7,035 nucleotides of DNA from CAZYPU01 sp049642705 (GTDB taxonomy: Bacteria; Omnitrophota; Gorgyraeia; JABMRN01; RBG-13-46-9), in contig JBARPB010000031.1 of NCBI GenBank assembly GCA_049642705.1, positions 1 through 7,035 of the forward strand, read 5' to 3'. The notes below the pieces were generated by a model. The model saw only the letters and a list, made by a program, of their open reading frames with translations. It made no database searches and was not told where the DNA came from. Position numbers and translations under genes: made by a program. Below are positions 1 through 4,975 of the stretch, one piece after another (positions within the stretch are counted from its first letter, which is position 1; each line of letters begins with the position of its first letter).

Positions 1-24
1 CACCCGGAGAGGCCGGAATTTTTT

Positions 25-1599
25 TTATCGTTTTTTCAACACCCATCTTATTAACTTTCTTATTTCCTCAATGCCAAGGGCCGTGCATAAACAGGTGTAA
101 ATCGCGACGCTTAAAAATATGACTGACAGGAGACCCGCCGCGCTTACGAAAACCCCTCTATCCAAACCGCCCAGGAATCTGCCCGCCGCATAAGAAAAAA
201 CGCCCATGAGGAGTCCGGCTATAAGAATCCGGATGAACGAGCCCAGGATCCTCGGCGTGCCGAGAGGGCCTATTTTTCTCGTAAGAAGCACATATAGCAT
301 TACAAAATTGGATGTTGCTGCAATCGAAGTGGCAAGCGCAAGCCCGCCTATCTTAAGCGGCCACATTAACATAAAGTTTAACACGAGGTTTATAAAAAAT
401 GCAACGGCCGCCGTTTTCACGGGAGTGCGCGTATCGCCCAGGGAAAAGAAGGCATTAACGAGTATTTTTATGCCGCCGCAGGCAAAAAGGCCGAAGGAGT
501 AGAAGAAAAGGGCGTTATTCGTTATGGCACTCGAGTATTGCGTAAATTCGCCTCTTTCGAAAAGTATTCTTATAATGGGCCCTCCGAGGGTCGCAAGCCC
601 TATGCCGGCGGGAATCAAAACAAGAAAAACGCTCCTCATGGAAAAACTGATCGTCTCTTTAAGGGCGGTTATATTTTTTTGTGCTACCTCCCTGCTCATT
701 CTGGGAAGGGCAACGGTGGCAAGCGAAATACCGAATATGGCGAGCGGCAGGTGAAAGAGCCTGTAAGAATACCACAGGGCTGCCGGAGCGCCCACGCCGA
801 CTATCCACGTGAAAGTGGAAAAGATGTTGTCCACTATTACGCTCAGCTGGTAAACTGCCGAACCGAAGAAGCGCGGCACCAAAAGTTTCCAGATGCGTTT
901 TATAGCGGGGTGGAAGAGAACCCCTTTCCACTGAGTGGAAAGGGGTTTCCAAAAACGCAGGCCCTTCCTGCGCAGCATGTATCCTATCGAGACAACCTGA
1001 AGCGCGCCCCCGACCAGAACAGCCAGCGCGAGGCCCCTCACGCCTATTTTAGGGCAGACATATACGAGGAACGCTATCATCGAGATATTCAATAGAACCG
1101 GACCGAGTGCCGGAACGGCAAAATGGTTCAGCGAATTAAGGACGCCCATGCCGTAAGCAACAAGCCCTATAAGTAAGATAAAGGGAAACATGATACGCGT
1201 AAGGTTTACGGTTATGGCGAGCTTCTGGGCATCGCCGATAAAACCGGGGGCTATGAGCCTGACTATGAGGGGGGCTAATAAAATTCCGCATAAGGAGATG
1301 ACGAAAAGGACGATAAAGAGAACGTATAAAAGATTCCTCGCCAGATCCCAGAATTCCTCTCTGGAACGCTTCGTGTAATATTCTGTCAGGACAGGCACAA
1401 ACGCGGCGTTGGCGGCCCCCTCGCCGACAAGGTCCCTCAAAAGGTTGGGTATCCGGAACGAAACTACGAACGCCTCGGCAAAAACGGTGGTGCCGAAAAA
1501 GTTCGCGATCAGTATATCGCGCGCAAAGCCCAAAATCCTGCTCGCAAAAGTAGCCAAGCCGATCAGGCCAGTTGATTTAATTAATCTTTTATTTGACAA
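25..1599 (-). CDS. murJ: Lipid II flippase MurJ (MviN family)
   Basis: Integral inner-membrane protein of the MOP superfamily that flips lipid II across the cytoplasmic membrane for peptidoglycan synthesis. With the start chosen here it has 524 residues, close to E. coli MurJ (511), and is hydrophobic throughout, fitting about 14 membrane helices. The N-terminal segment SRILGFARD carries Arg21 and Arg27, and FRIPNLLR carries Arg49 and Arg55. These align with E. coli R18, R24, K46 and R52. E. coli D39 is Glu42 here (AEAF). The later YRLFHLP segment keeps the arginine matching R270. The frame stays open to a TTG at 1680, but homologues begin near SNKRLIKS. I therefore chose the TTG at 1597-1599, which has AGGA about 8 nt upstream. 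The longer version would add 27 residues encoded by the inverted repeat and the rpsT ribosome-binding region. It is divergent from rpsT. The stop is TAA at 25-27. Family assignment is certain; the exact start is not. Confidence 0.95.
   Translation of the reverse strand: MSNKRLIKSTGLIGLATFASRILGFARDILIANFFGTTVFAEAFVVSFRIPNLLRDLVGEGAANAAFVPVLTEYYTKRSREEFWDLARNLLYVLFIVLFVISLCGILLAPLIVRLIAPGFIGDAQKLAITVNLTRIMFPFILLIGLVAYGMGVLNSLNHFAVPALGPVLLNISMIAFLVYVCPKIGVRGLALAVLVGGALQVVSIGYMLRRKGLRFWKPLSTQWKGVLFHPAIKRIWKLLVPRFFGSAVYQLSVIVDNIFSTFTWIVGVGAPAALWYSYRLFHLPLAIFGISLATVALPRMSREVAQKNITALKETISFSMRSVFLVLIPAGIGLATLGGPIIRILFERGEFTQYSSAITNNALFFYSFGLFACGGIKILVNAFFSLGDTRTPVKTAAVAFFINLVLNFMLMWPLKIGGLALATSIAATSNFVMLYVLLTRKIGPLGTPRILGSFIRILIAGLLMGVFSYAAGRFLGGLDRGVFVSAAGLLSVIFLSVAIYTCLCTALGIEEIRKLIRWVLKKR
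919..947. repeat. Near-perfect 29-nt palindrome inside murJ
   Basis: Left arm AACCCCTTTCCACT (919-932), single centre base G933, right arm AGTGGAAAGGGGTT (934-947): all 14 arm positions pair. On the murJ strand it encodes KPLSTQWKG and neighbouring residues in a predicted soluble loop, so the reading frame is kept. In RNA it would fold as a stem of about 11 bp with a 7-nt loop. Its function is unknown. It may be chance, a codon-constrained hairpin or a small inserted palindromic element. Confidence 0.85.
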
Positions 1600-1621
1600 A
1601 TTTTCTATCCTGTGGTAAGCT
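1593..1621 (+). promoter_or_regulatory. Probable sigma70-type promoter for rpsT
   Basis: TTGACA at 1593-1598, a 17-nt spacer, then TAAGCT at 1616-1621 preceded by TGG, an extended -10 TGn motif. The -35 box is perfect, but the -10 hexamer is weak. Transcription would start near 1628, inside the left arm of the inverted repeat. The -35 box overlaps the proposed murJ TTG start on the other strand. An alternative promoter lies within the repeat: TTTGGA at 1621-1626, 16 nt, then TATAAC at 1643-1648. Confidence 0.55.
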
Positions 1622-1666
1622 TTGGACCGGGTCGAGACCTGATATAACGTATCGACCCGGTCCAAA
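1621..1666. repeat. 15-bp perfect inverted repeat between murJ and rpsT
   Basis: Arms TTTGGACCGGGTCGA (1621-1635) and TCGACCCGGTCCAAA (1652-1666) are exact reverse complements, separated by a 16-nt loop (1636-1651). The loop contains ATATAA, which gives a -10-like TATAAC on the plus strand and TTATAT on the minus strand. The element sits between the rpsT promoter and its ribosome-binding site, in the gap between two divergent genes. It could be a DNA operator for a dimeric regulator, or an RNA hairpin in the rpsT leader if transcription starts upstream of it. There is no U-tract, so it is not a terminator. Confidence 0.9.
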
Positions 1667-1669
1667 CCC

Positions 1670-1677
1670 AGAAGGAA
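1670..1677 (+). promoter_or_regulatory. rpsT ribosome binding site
   Basis: AGAAGGAA lies 4 nt before the ATG at 1682. It is a clear Shine-Dalgarno sequence and one of only two strong ones in the window, which fits a highly translated ribosomal protein. Confidence 0.8.
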
Positions 1678-1681
1678 CAAT

Positions 1682-1942
1682 ATGCCGCAAAAAAGGGCAG
1701 CTTACAAAGAAATAAGAAAATCCAAAAAAAGACGCGTGAGGAACATCCGAATAACGTCCGAGCTGAAGACGCTTGTAAAGGAATACAACGTTCTTCTTGC
1801 CGAGAAAAAATTCGATCAAGCAAAGGAATTCCTGAAAGAGGTCGTCTCTAAATTGAGCAAAGCGGCCAGAAAAGGCGTGATCCACCAAAATACCGTTTCC
1901 CGGAAAATTTCCCGCCTTGCGAAAAAACTACGCCGCGCATAG
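1682..1942 (+). CDS. rpsT: 30S ribosomal protein S20
   Basis: Primary 16S rRNA-binding protein of the small ribosomal subunit, 86 residues, the normal length for S20. It is Lys/Arg rich and almost all helical. The N-terminal block KKRRVRNIRITSELKTLVKEY and the C-terminal block KAARKGVIHQNTVSRKISRLAKKL are the family signatures. In the second, KGVIH and SRLAKKL are nearly invariant. It is the only plus-strand gene here, is divergent from murJ and converges on holA. Its last 15 bases, including its TAG stop, are also the last 15 bases of holA. A clear ribosome binding site and a likely promoter precede it. In E. coli S20 represses its own translation; whether the inverted repeat in this leader serves such control is unknown. 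No U-tract terminator for rpsT is visible within holA. Confidence 0.97.
   Translation: MPQKRAAYKEIRKSKKRRVRNIRITSELKTLVKEYNVLLAEKKFDQAKEFLKEVVSKLSKAARKGVIHQNTVSRKISRLAKKLRRA
1922..1942 (-). terminator. Intrinsic terminator of holA built from the gene overlap
   Basis: Read on the minus strand, 1942 to 1928 gives CTATGC-GCG-GCGTAG, a 6-bp stem (one U-G wobble) with a 3-nt loop. Six U residues from 1927-1922 follow at once. The stem is exactly the 15 nt shared by holA and rpsT, and each arm contains one stop codon. On the plus strand the stem has a C/A mismatch and no U-tract, so it should act only on the holA transcript. Confidence 0.55.
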
Positions 1943-2866
1943 CCTTACCAAAGCGCGCTCCAGGGCATGCTGCGGCAGAAGCTTTCCCCTTTTAATAAAA
2001 AAATCCGCCTCGAGTAAGACTTCGAGATTTCTTTCTAGCTCGGCCTCGGTAAAACGCCTGCTCCCTTGCAGGGTTTTCCTGATAAATCGCATTTTTATGC
2101 CTGACGAACGTGAAATCTCGTCCGGAGAAAGGCCCTTTGGTAAATTTTTTATCTTTATGAAATTCCTGAATTGCCACGCCAGGAGGTTCAGTATCCGGTG
2201 CGGTTTTTCCCTCGTTGATAAATCCCTCATGGGCAGAAGAGCTTCCTCAATCCTCTTCTCAACAACCATGTCCACAAGTTCGAACGCGGTTTTATAAGCG
2301 CTCATCCCGCAAAGTTCTTCCACGTGCCTTTCGGTGATTTCGCCGTCTTTTCCGGCGAAAGAGACTATTTTCTCTATTTCATTTTTCAGCAGGAATAAAT
2401 CATTCCCGGCAAGTTCGATTATAAGGGTGGCCGCGGATGCGGAAATTTTCTTCCCTCGGGCGGCGAATTCCTTCCTTATCCAGGAATTAATTTCGCCTTC
2501 CTTTAATCTGTTGCATCTTATAATCTTTGTGGATGTAAATATTTTTTCCGAGAATTTCCAGGATTCGTCCGATGAATCCCAAAGGACGAGAACTGCTGAT
2601 TCGCTGGGGGACTTCAGGTATTTCAGAATCGAATCTTTTTCGGCAGGGGAAATTTCCTCGATATTATTTACCAGCGCCAGGCGCTTTTTCGAAATAAAAG
2701 GCATGGTATTCAGGAAGGCCAGAATCTCGGCTAGCGGCGTTACGCCGACGGTAAACATCCCGAAGTCCGGGCTTGAGTTTGTATCGGCGCCTAAAACGGA
2801 ATTTTTTAACTTTTCAAGGAATTGATGCTTCAGGTACCCTTCCGGCCCTACGAGTAGATAATTCAT
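1928..2866 (-). CDS. holA: DNA polymerase III delta subunit (clamp loader)
   Basis: Delta opens the beta sliding clamp within the clamp-loader complex during replication. The protein has 312 residues, slightly short of the usual 330-350. The N-terminal AAA+-like domain starts NYLLVGPEGYLKHQFLEKL, a degenerate P-loop region as expected, since delta does not hydrolyse ATP. The segment AGNDLFLLKNEIEKI (153-167) is the family signature of domain II. The C-terminal collar domain (about 195-312) includes LLAWQFRNFIKIKNL and ends LLEADFFIKRGKLLPQHALERALVRLC, typical of HolA. The start ATG lies 9 nt after the stop of the BamD/LptE gene. The sequence before it (CACACCCCG) has no Shine-Dalgarno, so translation probably depends on reinitiation or coupling. 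Its 3' end overlaps convergent rpsT by 15 nt. Low overall similarity is normal for this family; motifs and neighbourhood together make the call firm. Confidence 0.93.
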   Translation of the reverse strand: MNYLLVGPEGYLKHQFLEKLKNSVLGADTNSSPDFGMFTVGVTPLAEILAFLNTMPFISKKRLALVNNIEEISPAEKDSILKYLKSPSESAVLVLWDSSDESWKFSEKIFTSTKIIRCNRLKEGEINSWIRKEFAARGKKISASAATLIIELAGNDLFLLKNEIEKIVSFAGKDGEITERHVEELCGMSAYKTAFELVDMVVEKRIEEALLPMRDLSTREKPHRILNLLAWQFRNFIKIKNLPKGLSPDEISRSSGIKMRFIRKTLQGSRRFTEAELERNLEVLLEADFFIKRGKLLPQHALERALVRLCAA

Positions 2867-2875
2867 CGGGGTGTG

Positions 2876-4456
2876 TTACCAGCTCTCGACGGTGCGCTCT
2901 ACGACGCGCTCCGCCAGGTCGTTCATGGCGGCCTGGGCGGCGGCGCTTTCTGATTTGGCAAACTGGCCCGTTGTGCGGTAAGTGCTTTCACCGGCGAAAT
3001 GGTTCTCGCGCCATACGAGCTCTTTGTCTTTGGTTTTGTAAAGCTCTATATCCACGACAACACTCAGCCTGTATTCCAGGACCTTGTCGTCCGCGTCGTA
3101 GCGGAGGGGTTCCCTCTTAAAATTTATAAGCTGGCCCTTCAATATAAAATAGGCCCCCCGGGCGTTCTTTATCTCGTAATTCCCGTCAAATATGAATCTG
3201 TTGATGATTCGGCGGGTTATATCCGCTTCCATGCCGGGCCTGTAGGCGTAATAGACTTTCCTGTCCGTGATTTCTTCGGTTACGTTGATTTTGTTGACGA
3301 AGTTGTCCACATATATTGAGCATTCGGCGGCCGGCAAGCTTGAGCCTGCCGCGTATCCGAAGATGCCGAACGGTTTCGCTTTCGGCTCTTCGGGCGGTGC
3401 CGGTTTTATTTTTGCCTCTTTGGGCTTGGGTTCCTTTGGGCGCATAAAACTGAAGAAGGGCTTTCGCGGTTTCGCCTTTTCGGGTTTTTCCTTTTTGGGC
3501 TTCGTTTCCATGCGCTCTTCCATCAATCCCAGTTTTTCCCGGGCCGATTCGGCGCAGGAACTCAAGGGATATTTATTTACTATCTCTTCGTAGTATATGG
3601 CTGCGCTTTTATGATGGGCCTGCCTTTCGTAAAATTTCGCCGTGTTAAAGAGGCTCTGCGCCTTTTTCTCTTCCAGCATGGAAATTCTCTTTTGCGCTTC
3701 TTCCGAAATGGTCAAGCCCTCTCTTGTTTCCGCGATTCTCCTGAATTCCTTGATTGCCTCGTCGGTAAGCTCCTGGTCGTAATCCGGCTTCAAGCTGGCC
3801 AGGTACGTGCACTGGGCTACCTCATATCTTGCCTTGTCTCTCAGGCGGCTTCGCGGGTATTCGTCAATCAGTTTCTGGAACTCCTTCATGGCTTCGTTAT
3901 ACTGCTCGGATTTTTTGTAACACTCGCCTACCATGAACTGGGCCTGGTCTCCATATTCTCCGAACGGCGCGTTTTCCTTCGCTTTACGGAATATCTCCGC
4001 CGCACGGTCCAGGTCGGTCATTATTTCCTTGCCCATAAGCACGCCCTTGTGTTTCTTATAGAGCAGGTTTCCGAGATTGTATTCCTTTTCTACGATCTCT
4101 TCGTTCCTTTTTGTAAACGGGTATGCGTCTATTGTTTTCTGATAAGCGATGAAGGCGGGGTAGTACTTCCCCATTGCCTCGTATGAGCGGCCGGCGTAAT
4201 ACTGGGCCTCGGGGGCCATATCCGAATCTTTAAAATGGGCGGCGAGACGGTCGAATTCTTCGGCCGCGCGTTTATAATCCTTCTCCTTGAAAAAACCCAT
4301 CGCCCACTTGAAGTGCTCCTCCGGGCTGTCTTTTGGGGCGTGTTTGGGGTAAACCAGCTTTTTGTCCTTGGGTGTCCATATCCAGAAAGCCGCCGTTTCG
4401 GTGCAGAAAAGAACGAAAAGAAACAGGGTTAATGTGGTAAAAAAAACTTTTTTCAT
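2876..4456 (-). CDS. BamD-like TPR protein fused to an LptE-like domain
   Basis: Secreted envelope protein of 526 residues. Residues 1-23 form a signal peptide (MKK, hydrophobic run, TETAA) followed by FWIWTPK. Cys18 lies in VLFC, a poor lipobox, so a periplasmic or signal-peptidase-I product is likelier than a lipoprotein. Residues 45-312 hold tetratricopeptide-type repeats of the BamD/YfiO kind, for example EHFKWAMGFFKEKDYKRAAEEF, GDQAQFMVGECYKKSEQYNEAM and AAIYYEEIVNKYPLS. A Lys/Pro/Glu-rich linker spans 313-363. Residues 364-526 resemble LptE: GYAAGSSLP, IYVDNFVN, an ITRRIINRFIFDGNYEI helix, LKGQLINFKREPLRYD, EYRLSVVVDIELY, LVWRENHFAGE and a C-terminal Ala-rich helix ending in W. BamD helps insert outer-membrane proteins; LptE is the lipoprotein plug of the LptD lipopolysaccharide translocon. 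Phe366 stands where LptE usually has its lipidated Cys before GY. holA follows after 9 nt. The TPR call is firm; the LptE call is likely but needs a profile search. Confidence 0.85.
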   Translation of the reverse strand: MKKVFFTTLTLFLFVLFCTETAAFWIWTPKDKKLVYPKHAPKDSPEEHFKWAMGFFKEKDYKRAAEEFDRLAAHFKDSDMAPEAQYYAGRSYEAMGKYYPAFIAYQKTIDAYPFTKRNEEIVEKEYNLGNLLYKKHKGVLMGKEIMTDLDRAAEIFRKAKENAPFGEYGDQAQFMVGECYKKSEQYNEAMKEFQKLIDEYPRSRLRDKARYEVAQCTYLASLKPDYDQELTDEAIKEFRRIAETREGLTISEEAQKRISMLEEKKAQSLFNTAKFYERQAHHKSAAIYYEEIVNKYPLSSCAESAREKLGLMEERMETKPKKEKPEKAKPRKPFFSFMRPKEPKPKEAKIKPAPPEEPKAKPFGIFGYAAGSSLPAAECSIYVDNFVNKINVTEEITDRKVYYAYRPGMEADITRRIINRFIFDGNYEIKNARGAYFILKGQLINFKREPLRYDADDKVLEYRLSVVVDIELYKTKDKELVWRENHFAGESTYRTTGQFAKSESAAAQAAMNDLAERVVERTVESW

Positions 4457-4468
4457 GATTAATTCTTT

Positions 4469-4497
4469 AATATATCACAGGAAATTTGGTTTGTCAA
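4469..4497 (-). promoter_or_regulatory. Strong sigma70-type promoter for the BamD/LptE-holA pair
   Basis: On the minus strand, TTGACA (4497-4492), a 17-nt spacer, then TATATT (4474-4469) preceded by TGA, giving an extended -10. The predicted start near 4463 leaves only about 7 nt before the ATG at 4456, and no Shine-Dalgarno is present. An in-frame TGA overlaps the TGn motif, so the gene cannot start further upstream with a standard codon. Confidence 0.8.
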
Positions 4498-4527
4498 CAA
4501 GAGATAGTTTGCGTGGATTGTGGAAGG

Positions 4528-4550
4528 AAAACCGCCGCGAAACGCGGCCT
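4528..4550 (-). terminator. Hairpin terminator after the PilZ gene
   Basis: Directly after the PilZ stop codon, the minus strand reads GCCGCG-TTT-CGCGGC (4548-4534), a perfect 6-bp GC stem with a 3-nt loop, then GG and four U residues (4531-4528). The U-tract is short, so termination may be partial. It separates the PilZ unit from the promoter of the BamD/LptE-holA pair. Confidence 0.6.
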
Positions 4551-4551
4551 T

Positions 4552-4911
4552 TTAAAGCGAAGGGTTCTCGATTTCTGCCTTTACCAGGTCCTGGATAATT
4601 TCCTTGTCTTGCCTTGATATTTCGAGGAACTGGTTTCCCACCTCGTAGTCGTCGCCGGCCGGCAGCTTCTTTATCCAGGTTATCTTGGAAACAGCCCTTA
4701 TGGGCTTCGTAAGCTCTGGGACGTTCAGTTCCACGACGAGCCGGCAGGCTAAAGAGATAAACCTGTCGCTTCTGAACCGCACGCCGCCTTCGCTTAAGTT
4801 TCTTGACACTGTTCCCCTGAATCCCTCGTCCTTCTTTCTCAGGTCTTTATACTTGACCGGAAAGCGGCCCTGGATTCGCGGAAACCTTCTTTTTTCTTCA
4901 AAAGCAGACAT
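4552..4911 (-). CDS. PilZ-domain protein, putative c-di-GMP receptor
   Basis: Small cytoplasmic protein of 119 residues consisting of a single PilZ domain. Both ligand-binding signatures are present: RxxxR at residues 8-12 (RRFPR) and the D/NxSxxG motif at 38-43 (NLSEGG). The later strands follow the family pattern: VELNVPE, then SKITWIKKL, then YEVGNQFLEIS, and a C-terminal helix. With both motifs intact, c-di-GMP binding is likely by family knowledge, but the downstream target cannot be read from the sequence. A good Shine-Dalgarno (AAGGTGA, 4921-4915) precedes the ATG. The gene lies 60 nt after comEC, with its own promoter upstream and a hairpin after the stop, so it can be transcribed alone as well as by read-through. 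No pilus genes are in the window, so a role in type IV pili or DNA uptake is only a possibility raised by the neighbouring com genes. Confidence 0.9.
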   Translation of the reverse strand: MSAFEEKRRFPRIQGRFPVKYKDLRKKDEGFRGTVSRNLSEGGVRFRSDRFISLACRLVVELNVPELTKPIRAVSKITWIKKLPAGDDYEVGNQFLEISRQDKEIIQDLVKAEIENPSL

Positions 4912-4946
4912 ACTTCACCTTAATTATTTCCGCCAAGCTTGTAGTA

Positions 4947-4975
4947 ATTGTAGCACACAATGGTTATTATGTCAA
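4947..4975 (-). promoter_or_regulatory. Strong sigma70-type promoter for the PilZ gene
   Basis: On the minus strand, TTGACA (4975-4970), a 17-nt spacer, then TACAAT (4952-4947) preceded by TGC, an extended -10. The -35 box overlaps the comEC stop codon (TGA at 4974-4972). Transcription would start near 4940, leaving a leader of about 28 nt with AAGGTGA before the ATG. Confidence 0.8.

Noticed and set aside
1..24. CCGG-AGAGG-CCGG followed by eight T residues at the left edge, considered as a plus-strand terminator facing murJ
   Set aside because: The stem is only 4 bp and made of a self-complementary word, it lies at the window edge, and no plus-strand gene can be seen leading into it. On the murJ strand the tract is A, so it would not end murJ transcription.
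538..1095. Plus-strand open frame of 185 codons opposite murJ
   Set aside because: Composition is not protein-like, there is no family resemblance, and it is fully covered by the clear MurJ frame on the other strand.
3611..4186. Plus-strand open frame of 191 codons opposite the TPR gene
   Set aside because: It is a shadow of the Lys/Glu-rich TPR frame, whose complement gives Leu/Phe/Val-rich nonsense. No ribosome binding site or recognisable domain is seen.
4442..4456. Cys18 (VLFC) of the BamD/LptE protein as a lipobox cysteine
   Set aside because: Phe at -1 does not fit the usual L-A/S-G/A-C lipobox, and TETAA just downstream offers a plausible signal-peptidase-I site. Lipidation was therefore not called, though it is not excluded.
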